64,000 nucleotides of DNA from Siphlonurus alternatus (taxonomy: Eukaryota > Arthropoda > Insecta > Ephemeroptera > Siphlonuridae): assembly GCA_949825025.1 (NCBI GenBank), contig OX463788.1, positions 23,509,069 through 23,573,068 on the forward strand, read 5' to 3'. Shown here one piece after another: positions 1-10,649 of this stretch (its first letter is position 1; every line of letters begins with the position of its first letter). Below the pieces are notes generated by a model. It was not told where the DNA came from. It did no database searches and worked only from the letters and a program-made list of their open reading frames with translations. Both the position numbers and the translations under genes were made by a program.

Positions 1-540
1 TCTGCATATTGCACTATAGATTTTGTTCTGGCTTGCCAATTGGTGATGTGATAAAGATAACATTCTTCATTGCACAGGTTACATATACAATTTCTATCAG
101 GCGTGTGATAAGATTTATTATTAGTACATATATATGATATGATGAAAGCCATGAACTGCTAGTCGAGTCATTCATTACATGCCTGTTTTTATATTGAGCT
201 AGGTTGCTACCATATTTCACTATTAAATACATCCAGTTATAGAAGCTTGGATCAATTTGGGCTCTTTTTGTTTTATTTTTTAACTGTACATGTGAACTGT
301 GTTTGGTGTTTTAAGTGAAATAGGAAAAAAAAATTAGCGAGGATATTATAAGCCCATGCAGTTATAGGTAATTATTTTACACTCATATATTATATACACG
401 TGTACATGATACATATGGGTCTACAATTCTGTGTGAAACTGCAATTGGAGGCTTCTAAGACTAAATCAAATGATTTTACTTAAATTAATTAAATTGCAAT
501 GAAATTTAATTATTGTAATTAAAGTTACAAGAAAATTTGA
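1..540. other. AT-rich sequence, nothing recognised
   Basis: Only short chance open frames occur here, and I see no splice-flanked exon, RNA gene or terminal repeat. The stretch ends in a T-rich run just before a short tandem duplication. Confidence 0.5.
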
Positions 541-570
541 CACGCATCGTAACTTTTTTTTTTTTTTTTT

Positions 571-706
571 TTTTCTTACGGGGGCAGGAGCCGGGAGAAA
601 TTGTTGATGTCACCGTTTTTTATTTATTCATTATATCTTTTTTTACTGGGGGCAGGAGCCGGGAGGAATTGTTGATGTCACCGTTTTTTATTTATTTATT
701 TTTTTT
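571..706. repeat. Two-copy 68-bp tandem duplication
   Basis: The words GGGGGCAGGAGCCGGGAG and TTGTTGATGTCACCG occur twice, 68 bp apart (from about 580 and 648), each followed by a T-rich tail. This is a simple local duplication; the GC-rich core stands out from the surrounding AT-rich DNA. No coding sense is apparent. Confidence 0.8.
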
Positions 707-863
707 TTTTATTATTTATTTATTTCACATTATAGATATCAGTTGATACATTGTGACTACATACTAAACAAAATTAAAAAAAAAAAGCTGTAAAAACAAA
801 GAACAAAAAAAAAAAAATAGTAATACAATCATATAGACAAAAACATCAAAATACCACAATGAC

Positions 864-1104
864 AAGCTTCAACTTAAAAATGCCGCAGCGCCGCATTCTG
901 ACATCGCTCCATAAGGTTTGTTAGGAGAAAAATCTTATTTATTTTTTCATTCAAATTCTATGCTGCACAAAATCTCGAATGTTTTTTATGTCGTGTAAAG
1001 TGATCTTTCCCGTGGCTCATATGAATTATTAATCTTGCCCTTCATAAGAACCACCGAAAAAAATTAAAAACCAGGTACGCGCTGGGTTAAAGGATAGGAA
1101 GCTT
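864..1104 (-). repeat. Dispersed ~240-bp repeat, copy 1
   Basis: This block recurs in reverse orientation at about 22766-23005 with high similarity along its whole length. Both copies run from AAGCTTCAAC to GGAAGCTT, so the ends are short inverted repeats (GAAGCTT/AAGCTTC). It has no coding potential. It may be a small MITE or a SINE-like unit; the class is not determined. The second copy lies inside a larger element that interrupts the Ig gene. Confidence 0.7.
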
Positions 1105-1319
1105 GATAGAACATGTCGTCGCGCGCAGTTTGCGCGCTAGATTTTCATTGTCTGAGAGAATTGTGTCGTCAATATTAAAGCTTCTCATTAAAATAATTAA
1201 AATAACAATATTCAATAATTACAGAATGGTATATATACAAACAACATAACTATAGACAATTTTCATTTTGCATTTGCTTAATAGAATAATAATTTTTTTT
1301 AATAAGATAGGCAAACACT

Positions 1320-2182
1320 TTTTTCTTAAAAACAGGTATGTATACTTTCGATTTTCTTTAGACAGTCTGGTAGTTTATTGTACAACACTGAGCTAAGATA
1401 ACAATGGTCTCTTTTAGCTTTTTGCTCATATCCTCCAAACTTTTTATGCAATAGATTAGACTGTCTAGTATTACGTCCAGTCACCTCTTTGTTACTTTGA
1501 AATAAATAATAATTACTTTTAACATACATGATCATAAAAAAAAATAGAAATACATGGGAAATTCAATATATTAAGTTTCTCCCATATTTTTTTACAACTT
1601 TGACCTGACTTGGCTTGAATCATGCTTCTAATTATTTTCTTTTGGCTTACAAGTACACTGTCAGCGTGGGTAGATGAACCCCACAAAAGTATGCCATAAT
1701 TAAGTTATTAAAGAATATGCATAACCATAATACACTAATTTTAAAGATTCTAAATTACAAATTTTACTAAGCTGCATCATTGCAAAATTGATTTTTGCCA
1801 ATTTCTTATTTAGTTCAATTATATGCACTTGCCAAGACAATTTATCATCAATATAAATGCCTAAATATTTAAAACTAGATACTAGTTTAATATTAGCTAA
1901 TGACTCAAAATGTTTTTTTGTTTGAGAAGATCTGTTAAAAAGCATATAACTTGTTTTCAAATTATTCATTACCAGATGATAGTATTGAGATATTCTTGAA
2001 GTATTTTCATAGCAATAGCTTGATTCTTAATAATTATTAAGCTCATCAAGAGTTTTACCAATAATCAGGAAAACAATATCATCAGCGTACAATATTATTT
2101 TGCAAACATGTTTGAGTGCATGTTCCAAATCATTAATATATAGAACAAAAAGTAGGGGCCCAAGTACAGAACCTTGAATTAT
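1320..2182 (-). pseudogene. LINE reverse transcriptase relic (3' half of ORF2)
   Basis: Read on the minus strand, the segment contains an RT palm: a QGSVLGPLLF-type motif, then the catalytic YADD box near 2090-2110, then FKYLGIYIDDKLSW in a second frame (about 1700-1969). The C-terminal NTRQSNL/YNKLPD-type tail follows in a further frame (1326-1535). This order and spelling fit the CR1/L2/Jockey group of non-LTR retrotransposons. Stops and frameshifts separate the pieces, so it is dead. The endonuclease and the first RT motifs are missing; the relic stops near 2182, before the (TA)n array. It is a different copy from the LINEs at 10-17 kb. Confidence 0.85.
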
Positions 2183-2313
2183 ATCTTTTTTTACTTTTTA
2201 GAATTTAGTTTATAATACATGTACTTTCTACCTTATAATACATATACTGCAGGGTACCATTAATTGGCTACTGGAATACTCGAACAGTGTGATGTATGTA
2301 AAATATATATAGA

Positions 2314-2317
<4 letters not shown>

Positions 2318-2374
<57 letters not shown>
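2318..2374. repeat. (TA)n array at the left edge of a foldback element
   Basis: Nearly pure TA dinucleotide run. A second array (about 3692-3755) lies at the opposite edge of the foldback element, as expected if that element inserted into a TA microsatellite. Confidence 0.95.
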
Positions 2375-2378
<4 letters not shown>

Positions 2379-2389
2379 ATATATACATG

Positions 2390-3695
2390 CATGTTGGTAC
2401 CCAAAGCCGAATTCGGCCCAGGGCCGAAAAAAATGCGCAGAATTAGATTGGAGCATCGCGGGATGCTCCAAACCCGAAATGAATTCATTTTTCGGCTTTG
2501 GGTTAAACCACGATGCTCCAATCTAGATCTGGTCAAATCGAAATGCTCCAAAGCCAATGGAGACTTTTACTTCGGCTTTGGTGCATTTTCATTTCACCAG
2601 AACTAGATTGATGGAGCATCAGGGTTTGACCCAAAGCCGAAATGAGATTTTATTTCGGGTTTGGAGCAAAATTTGACCCCATCTAGATGTGCGCATTTTG
2701 CAGAGTTTACGTTACTTATTTATATTCTTTGATTAGTTTGAGTACTTCACGTCAAAATATTGCTTACCACATTACCTCAAGAGACGGATTATAAATGCGC
2801 AGCACAATATTTATTTAAGATTAACTTTAATTTTTTACTTAAAAAAAGTTTGAGTAATTAAACAAGTTTCAAACTTCACTTAAAATTTTAAATGTCATGA
2901 CATTTATTAGTCATTTATTTAATAGTTCTTGAGAACCTTGGAACATTTACACAACGAACGAATAATAATTTTTTTATAAATAAATAAAATAAATAATTAA
3001 AATTTTATAAAATAATTGTTCAGCTGCCACACATGGGATGGTATAAAGGTAGGTTGAAAGTAATTTCCCTAAAGTTATCCTATTTTTCGCTCAAGCCTAT
3101 ATGTTTCTTTGTTTTAACTCACTGGGATAAGTATTATTTATTATAATACAAAAACATATATGATGGCCGGCAGTTTATTCAATTAGACCCTAATAATAAA
3201 TTAAAAAAATTGTAGTTTTCCTTTTTTTTAGGGGAAAAAAATAAAAATTATAATGAAGTACTTTTTAAACAAATATTGTGCTGCGCACTTATAATCTGTC
3301 TCTTGAGTAAATGTGGTAAGCAATATTTTGACGTGAAGTACTCAAATTAACTGATCGACGAATATAAATAAGTAACGTGAACTCTGCAAAATGCGCAGAA
3401 CTAGATGTGGGCAAATTTTGCTCCAAACCCGAAATTAAATCTCATTTCGACTTTGGGTCAAACCACGATGCTCCAATCTAGTTCTGGTCAAATCGAAATG
3501 CTCCAAAGAAGATCTTAATTCGGCTTTGGAACATTTTCTTTTGACCAGAACTAGAATGGAGCATCGTGGTTTGACCCAAAGCCGAGAAACGAATTCATTT
3601 CGGGTTTGGAGCATCACGTACGTGATGCTCCAATCTAGTTCTGCATGCGCATTTTTTTCGGCCCTGGGCCGAATTCGACTTTGGGGGTGCCAATA
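2390..3695. mobile_element. 1.3-kb foldback element with ~450-bp inverted arms
   Basis: Left arm (about 2395-2850) and right arm (about 3280-3690) are reverse complements with scattered differences. Outer tips match: CCAAAGCCGAATTCGGCCC on the left and GGGCCGAATTCGACTTTGG on the right. The arms are themselves built from small palindromes: blocks spelling GGAGCATCG, CCAAAGCCGAA and AACCCGAAAT alternate in both orientations. The ~430-bp centre is AT-rich and noncoding. The element sits between two (TA)n arrays, which suggests TA-target insertion of the Tc1/mariner type, but the exact duplication cannot be read inside a TA run. Confidence 0.85.
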
Positions 3696-3706
3696 TATTA
3701 TATATA

Positions 3707-3761
<55 letters not shown>

Positions 3762-3882
3762 CTTGAACGTATACATACAGGTATGACAGGAAAATAATAA
3801 TTATAAGGTTTTTATGAATTCATTATAAATATATATTTATTGAGGGCGGGATTAGGCCATTAGGCCCACTCTTCCATCCAAC

Positions 3883-3946
<64 letters not shown>

Positions 3947-4586
3947 TATATTATATATATATATTATAGGCATGAAAATAGCAGTAAAATCAAGGGAAAG
4001 CCCTGAAAAAGTCTCAAAATAGTGTAGCAAAGATGGTACTTAATATACATACCCAGCATAACTATAAATACTATAAAAAGGAAAGGAAAAAATATTTTAT
4101 ATTTATTTATTGATGATAAATAAAAACTGTGATAATATAATAATATATATTATGTCTATAAATGTTTAAATTAATTTTACTATATATATGTATACACTTT
4201 TTGTGTTTAATAATTAAAAGACTTTTATGTATATAATATATATATAATTATATATATATATATTGTATACACTATATATACGCAACCTATATTCCATATT
4301 AATAATTATAATAGCTATTAACGTTCTATCAATTAATTTAAAAACATGTATATGTAGTAGCTAGATTCTTATGAGCCGCCTTGATCCTTTACTTGACCCC
4401 AAGGATTCATGCAAGCAAAGGTTCTTGTATACAGAATACAGAGATAAGAACATCAATTATACAGTATATTTATGATGTTAATAATTGCTTCGCTCCAATT
4501 AATGCAAACTATGCATATATTTTCTTCATGATGCAGCTATAAGATCAGCTTTTGATATGAATTTCCCATGATGATTTTTTGGGCAC
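3692..4586. other. (TA)n-rich noncoding sequence
   Basis: Contains TA arrays at about 3692-3755 and 3886-3963, plus shorter ones near 4228-4280. The rest is AT-rich with no recognised gene or terminal repeat. A short GC-richer phrase at about 3840-3885 (GGGCGGGATTAGGCC) is unexplained. Confidence 0.5.
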
Positions 4587-4590
4587 TTAA

Positions 4591-4955
4591 GGTAGAGATA
4601 ATACAGATCAGCTGGCCCAATGCTAAAAAAATCCCATTCATAAAAATTATGAAAAAAATTTAAAGTGTTCTCCTCTACATCCCCTATCAGTAGGTAAAAT
4701 GTCAGGTATACAAAAACGAGCTAGTTTTCGAGTTATTAATTTTTAAAGTTGACCAATTTAACATGGAAGTTCCATTTCTCCATGTTAAATTAGTCAACTT
4801 TAAAAATTAATAACTCGAAAACTAGCTCGTTTTTGTATACCTGATATTTTACCTACTGATAGGGGATGTAGAGGAGAACATTATAAATTTTTTTCATAAT
4901 TTTTATGAATGGGATTTTTTTAGCATTGGGCCAGCTGATCCGTATTATCTCTACC
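4591..4955. mobile_element. Hairpin MITE, family M1 (TTAA duplication)
   Basis: The element is one long inverted repeat, left half 4591-4770 against right half 4775-4955. Its tips read GGTAGAGATAATACAGATCA and the complement. TTAA flanks both ends (4587-4590 and 4956-4959), the target duplication of the piggyBac-type group. Other copies lie at 20405-20772, 27814-28182, 39601-39969 and 40644-41008. The last has an empty allele in a paralogous arm, which proves the boundaries. There is no open frame; it depends on a transposase encoded elsewhere. Confidence 0.9.
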
Positions 4956-4960
4956 TTAAT

Positions 4961-5487
4961 GGGGTACTGACCGGTGTTTGAGTTAGCAATACTAATAAAA
5001 AGTACTGTACGTGAATTCTATGAAGAACGAGCTAGCCCTATTAGAGCACTCTACGACAATTAAATTTGCTGATTTTATATGAAAAGAATTTTTAAAAAAA
5101 AATTTGATGACGTCATACCATTGAATCTTAAATGGGAAAATGCATCAGTTAATTAACATTGCTAAAATGAAAAGTTATTGAGGTAGGAATTTGAAACCTT
5201 CATTATCGTGATTCTAGCACCTAAAAACCTTGCAAATGAAGTTTTGGTTACATTTCAATATTAAGTATGGGATTTGCTCGCTAATGTTAACTCGATCTGA
5301 TATATATATTTTCCCATTTAAGATTCAATGCTATGACGTCATTTTTGAGAGGTTTTAAAAATTCATATAAAATCAGGAAATTGTCGTAGAAAATGCTGTA
5401 ATAGGGCTTGTTCTTCATGAAATTCTCTTGCCTTTTGAAATATTGACAAAAATTTAACTTGCAACTTTTTTTTCGGTCAGTACCCCC
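4961..5487. mobile_element. Hairpin MITE, family M4
   Basis: Tips GGGGTACTGACCG and CGGTCAGTACCCC are inverted. Inner arms repeat the phrase AAGATTCAATG...TGACGTCAT in inverted order (TGACGTCA at 5107 and 5334) and the phrase CTATTAGAGC/GTAATAGGGCTTG. A partial copy occurs at 17340-17525. It begins directly after the M1 element. No coding capacity. Confidence 0.75.
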
Positions 5488-5572
5488 CCATTGTAGCACA
5501 TTTGATCGGCGCAATATTCACCTCAGATCGTTTTGATATCGCCTCAATATCAAATTCGACGTTGGGCCAATA

Positions 5573-5999
5573 GTGCAGCTGCAACAAACCTCTATGGCTG
5601 GACGATGTTTAATATCAATGTTGCACCAACATTTAAAATAAACATTGTTCGGATATTTAATTTAATATCGTTTCAATAGTGCAGCTGCAACAAACCTCTA
5701 GGGCTGGAGGATATTTTTATTGCCAATGTTGCACCAACATTTAAAATAAACATTGTTCGGATATTTAATTTTAATATCGTTTCAATAGTGCAGCTGCAAC
5801 AAACCTCTAGGGCTGGACGATATTTAATGTCAATGTTGCACCAACATTTAAAATAAACATTGTTCGGATATTTAATTTTAATATCATTTAAATAGTGCAG
5901 CTGCAACAAACCTCTATGGCTAGAGGATATTTATTGCCAATGTTGCACCAACATTTAAAATAAACATTCTTAGATATTTAATTTAATATTGGGCAAATG
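5573..5999. repeat. ~107-bp minisatellite, four units
   Basis: GTGCAGCTGCAACAAACCTCT starts at 5573, 5679, 5788 and 5895 (periods 106, 109 and 107). Each unit ends with a CCAACATTTAAAATAAACATT phrase. Units differ by small indels. The word AATATTG also recurs in the neighbouring ~310-bp repeats, so the two arrays may belong to one element. Confidence 0.9.
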
Positions 6000-6470
6000 T
6001 TGCTGCAATATATTTTTTATAAATCTCAGGAATTGGCCAACCAATATTGGCACAATATTGGATTGATTCCATAGGGTAATATATATGTATGTAACATATA
6101 TTACATATGGAACTGCATCATATATGGGGCTTTTTTTTTAAGACTTTTTCCCAAGTCTCGATGATGGAGTATATTATAATGTATAACACTTGTATTTTTA
6201 TCATAGACTATTTGTTATTTCAATCTATATCTCTTTTTAGAGTTTCTCTTATTGTTTATTAATTTTTGATTCCGTTTTAACAACAGCATTAAAATATTTA
6301 TTGTCTTAAAAATTCCTAGCATAGTGGTTCTATTTAGTGTTTACTTTTAAAAAAAAGTACAGTGACTTAAAATAATTTTAATTTAATTGTTAAGTGTTTT
6401 TTAAATTGAATTAATTTTGCTGCCATCTATTGACAAAGTTAGAACTTATAACTGGTGCAAAATTGGGCCA
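6000..6470. other. AT-rich spacer between two repeat arrays
   Basis: I see no gene, terminal repeat or structural signal between the 107-bp and ~310-bp arrays. Confidence 0.5.
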
Positions 6471-7375
6471 ATATTTAGCCAATCCCAATCTAAATATTTC
6501 GAACATCGCACTTCAATGCCCACCCAACGTTGCATTGACATTGGGAAAACTTACATACAATGAATATACGGCAAAGTATATTGGAGCAACATAATGAAAT
6601 TAAATATAGTGCTGGAAACTTTAATCCAACATTGCATGAATATCGAGCACAAATGTTGAGCAATATTCACATATCAATATTGTTTGCATGAATATTTGTT
6701 ACAAATTCCTATGATACATTGACTGTCAATCCGTAGCCAACATTCAACCAATGTTTAATGTTGACGACACTGCAGCAATATCAGAAAGCCATTATTGTAC
6801 CGACATAAATATTTCAAGTATTGAACTTCAATGCCCAGCCAACGTTGCATTGACATTGGGAAACTACATACAATGAATATACGGCAAAGTATCTTGGACC
6901 GACGTAATGAAATTAAATATTGTGCTGATAACTTTAATCCAACATTGCATGAATATCGAGCACCAATATTGAGCAATTTTCACATATCAATATTGTTTGA
7001 ATATTTGTTACAAATTCCTATATGATACATTGACTTTCAATCCTTAGCCAACATTAAACCAATGTTTAATTTTGACACCGCAGCAATATCAGAAAGCTAT
7101 TATTGCACCGACATAAACATTTCAAGCATCGAATTTCAATGCCCAGCCAACGTTGCATTGACATTGGAACAACCACATTTAATGAATATACGGCTACATA
7201 TATTGGACCGAGGTAGTGAAATTAAATATTGCGCTACCAACTTTTAGCCAACATTGATGTATGAATATTAAATGCCAAAATTGGACAATGTCGGCATATC
7301 AATATTGTAGGAATATTGGCGATATCGTAGATTTTAAGCCAATATTCCCAATATCTGACCAATATTTAGCCGATG
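6470..7375. repeat. ~310-bp tandem repeat, three units
   Basis: The phrase AATGCCCA(C/G)CCAACGTTGCA starts at 6515, 6830 and 7138 (periods 315 and 308). Each unit also contains AATGAATATACGGC and AATTAAATAT(A/T)GTGCT words. Open frames in it are chance products of the repeat. It looks like a young, short satellite block or the interior of a larger repeat element. Confidence 0.85.
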
Positions 7376-7446
7376 AAGTGTGCTACATGGGATATGCACA
7401 ATTATCACAACATATATATACAGTAATATATATATATATACATATA

Positions 7447-8105
7447 CCCTTGTAAAACACTATTATACTCAAGTATACTTGCAAAGTATAATTATTATAC
7501 TAAAGTATAATATATTATAAATTATTTTATTATAATAACTTTGTATATATTATTATACTTTAGAAGTATACTAAGCATAGAAAAAAGTATGATAAATTAA
7601 TGATAAATTATACTAATTAAATCTTAAAAATTATAATATTGTATAATTATAATATTACAGGATTATAATAAAATAAGTATACTAAATTATAATGAAGTAT
7701 AATTTAATTATTATACAAGATGGCTACTATTTAAAACAAATGAGCATCAGAAAGCGTTGTAATAATTTAGTCAGCTGATGGTAAATTTCTGTGAACACGA
7801 CGATTGGCGTCATTTGATGAAAATGGAGAAAAGTGACGGGAAGTATCGATAATTGCTTTTCTTCTTGTTAATATTTACATTCATTAAGGTAAAAGGATAC
7901 TTTTTGATGATTTTCTTTTATAAGATCGAGCTTTAATTGTTGAGAGATTACAATGCAAGTTTAGTCACCCCAAACCTCTTTGATCCTGCATGCTCGCTTA
8001 ATTGCTCTATAAATTTAACACTGCATGATGCTATTATTTCTAACTGCTCTAATTGATGGCTTGTTCAAAATTTCTGGTATCTAGCTGGTAGTTCTTTTAC
8101 TATTT

Positions 8106-8148
<43 letters not shown>

Positions 8149-8906
8149 CTGTCTTATATATTTTCCGTTAACGGGCATAATTTTCATTTGTTCTATATAA
8201 TTTTTTTTCCGTCTTTTTATATTACGCTGCTAATACTTTTAGCTGGCTGTAATAAAAAAATTACGAATGAATAGTTACTTGGCTGATAATAAAAAAAAAT
8301 AGATTCTGAAATTTTCATGACCCTGTCGGGCAAATGAATTTTTGTGTGCCAAAGTGACAAAAGTCAAACGGGGATAATAACCATATATATGATCTGGTGT
8401 GCAATACTGACCTCTCTGATATAGCAGGTGAATGCAATAAGCTTGAAAAATATATATAAAATAAAGCTCATTGTTGCAAACATATAGATAAAATAGAAGA
8501 CATAGATGTCTTATTATTTCACACAAGATCTTGGTAGCATATATATATTGTTCATTAAATTAATTATTGCGGACGTGGGACGATTTACTAAATTTATGCT
8601 ATTTTAATTATAGAGACTATACTAACAAGTAAGTATAATAATTTTAGTATACTTAGTATAATAAATTTAATATAATTAAGTATAATAAATTAATGATATA
8701 TCAAATGATATTGACGTTTCTGGAACATTTATTATAATAAATTTAGTATAATAAGTATACTGAATTAGGCGAAATAATTATTATAATTATACTTTTTTTA
8801 TTATACTGAAGTATACTTTATTATAGCTGAAGTATACTATTTTTTATTTAATTATACTATATTAATGTATGATAAAGTATACTAAATCATAAGTTTTTTT
8901 TACAAG

Positions 8907-8908
<2 letters not shown>
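7447..8908 (+). mobile_element. 1.46-kb TIR element T1, copy 1
   Basis: Outer tips are CCCTTGTAAAA and TTTTACAAGGG. Both outer ~280-bp arms are dense in AGTATA/ATTATACT words and are roughly inverted. The ~870-bp core (about 7725-8600) is ordinary sequence. A second copy lies inverted at 18723-20169 and is alignable throughout, so the unit is mobile. It has no open frame above about 80 codons, so it is non-autonomous. A (TA)n array abuts the right end, so a TA target duplication is plausible but unreadable. Confidence 0.85.

Positions 8909-8976
<68 letters not shown>
8909..8976. repeat. (TA)n array
   Basis: TA run directly abutting the right tip of T1 copy 1. The inverted T1 copy 2 also has its matching tip next to a TA array (18531-18718). 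Confidence 0.95.
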
Positions 8977-8978
<2 letters not shown>

Positions 8979-9004
8979 AAATTAAGTAACATAATATGTG
9001 TTAA

Positions 9005-9327
9005 AGGTATACAGGCCTCAAATTATATATTAGACAGACATTAAGTGTTGCTCAAGTTTATAATCAACATTCGTATTATTTTTACCTGCGCGCGGTGCGT
9101 CTGTGCGAAGTCGCGCTGTAAAGAAAGTCCTTGCTGACGTCACAACTCACAGCTAGCACCGATTAGCATTGAGTTGTGACGTCATCAAGGACTAAATTTC
9201 TTACTTTGAACTGCGACTTCGCACAGATGCATCACGCGTGGAAAAAAATGAGGCGATTCGAATGTTGATTATATACTCTAAACCCACTTGGTGACTGTCT
9301 AATTTGTATTTTGAGGCCTGTATGCCT
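9005..9327. mobile_element. Hairpin MITE with TTAA duplication
   Basis: Tips AGGTATACAGGCCTCAAA and TTTGAGGCCTGTATGCCT are inverted, and TTAA flanks both ends (9001-9004 and 9328-9331). The inner arms hold a pair of TGACGTCA sites (9135 and 9177) and GACTTCGCACAG-type GC-richer words in inverted order. Noncoding; probably mobilised by a piggyBac-type transposase in trans. Confidence 0.85.
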
Positions 9328-9453
9328 TTAATATAAGTGTTATATTATATTTTAAAAATTCGATAAACGTTTGATTAATAAATTAATTAATTCTCATCAG
9401 TCATAAGATTATAAAAAAATGAATTTGCATAATATATGGCGCTGGAATCCTAG

Positions 9454-9777
9454 AATGGAGTTCAAATTTTTTTATTGCAGAAATGGATGGAGGGTGCAAA
9501 GTTATGCTATCCTGATTTTTTGCAGGCCTGGAGCCCCTGGAAGTATCTTTAAAAAATTATTGAAAGTCTTTTTGTGACGTCACGCGGCGGCAAGCGTCCT
9601 AGATCCTTTATTCTTAAGGAGAGGCGCCTCGTGACGTCATCAAAACGACTTTCAATAATAATTTAAAAATACTTCCAGGGCTGTAAAAAAACTGAAATAA
9701 ATCAGAAAATCAGGGTAGCATAACTTTGCATCCTCTATCCATTTCTGCAATAAACAAAAATTAGGTCGATACTTCAT
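9454..9777. mobile_element. Hairpin MITE, family M2
   Basis: Starts GGAGTTCAAATTTTTTT and ends AGGTCGATACTTC. The arms carry the family phrase TTGCAGAAATGGAT(G/A)GAGGGT in inverted positions and two TGACGTCA sites (9575 and 9632) flanking a GC-rich centre. The best-bounded copies (51061-51371 and 55268-55578) show a 2-bp AT duplication. Confidence 0.8.
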
Positions 9778-9786
9778 GGGGTCGCG

Positions 9787-9800
9787 TATGAGCCAAATAA

Positions 9801-9894
<94 letters not shown>

Positions 9895-9908
9895 TTATTT
9901 GGCTCATA
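9787..9908. repeat. (TA)n array inside a 16-bp inverted repeat
   Basis: ATGAGCCAAATAAGTA precedes and TACTTATTTGGCTCAT follows a pure TA run of about 90 bp. The whole is one uninterrupted palindrome able to form a cruciform. The following ~240 bp to 10150 are noncoding with nothing recognised. Confidence 0.9.
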
Positions 9909-10149
9909 TATATACGTATATACGTACGGTTGACATGAAAATTAACCCCTGGCCTATTTTTTAATGAGTGATTATATGGTATATTATAATATGTTATAGA
10001 CTATAAAATAGAGAATATCTCTTATAGTATCGGGGAAATTTTCACATCCTTGCAGCTCTAACTTAAAAATTTATTTCCAAATTAACTCGTGCCCCCCCTA
10101 TAAATTAAGTGACGTGTTTGGGTTGGTAAATATAAATTCTGTCCATTGG

Positions 10150-10640
10150 ACAACACACATGAAAAAATTTTATTACAGAAATGAATAGAGGGTACCAAAT
10201 TATGCTACTCTGATTTTTTCAGATTTTTTGGAGACCCAGAACTATTTTTAAATAATTATTGAAATTGCGGCCATGCCCCCTGGAGGCGTCAATACCCTAG
10301 TCGAAAAATAAGAGTGCTAAGTGATAATTTGAGCAGTAGTCAAGTAGTTGACTACTTGTTTTTAAGTAGTCAACTACTTGTTTTAAGTAGTTGACTACTT
10401 AAAAACATGTAATCAACTACTTGACTACTGCTCAAATTATCACTTAGCACTCTTATTTTTCGACTAGGGTAGGCGTCCAGGCACTATCCTTTTTATTAAG
10501 GATTCAGGGGTGCCAACTTAAATTACAGAACTTTCAATAATTATTTAAAAATAGTTCCGGGTCTCAAAAAAATATGAAAAAATTCAGAGTAGCATCAATA
10601 TAATTTGGTAACCTCTATTCATTTCTGTAATAAAGTTTTT
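10150..10640. mobile_element. M2-related MITE split by a nested hairpin element
   Basis: Arms TTTTATTACAGAAATGAATA and TATTCATTTCTGTAATAAA are inverted, and the inner arms end in TTTTTAAATAATTATTGAAA-type phrases. The centre is interrupted by the 174-bp element at 10296-10469. Confidence 0.75.
10296..10469. mobile_element. 174-bp hairpin MITE with TA duplication
   Basis: Near-perfect palindrome with tips CCCTAGTCGAAAAATAAG and CTTATTTTTCGACTAGGG, flanked by TA on each side. The centre repeats AAGTAGTTGACTACTT several times. The TA duplication suits Tc1/mariner-type mobilisation. It is nested in the M2-related element, so it is the younger of the two. Confidence 0.85.
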
Positions 10641-10649
10641 TCATGAATG

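Noticed and set aside
5573..7375. CRISPR-like array
   Set aside because: Repeats of 107 and ~310 bp with no short repeat/spacer alternation, in a eukaryotic context.
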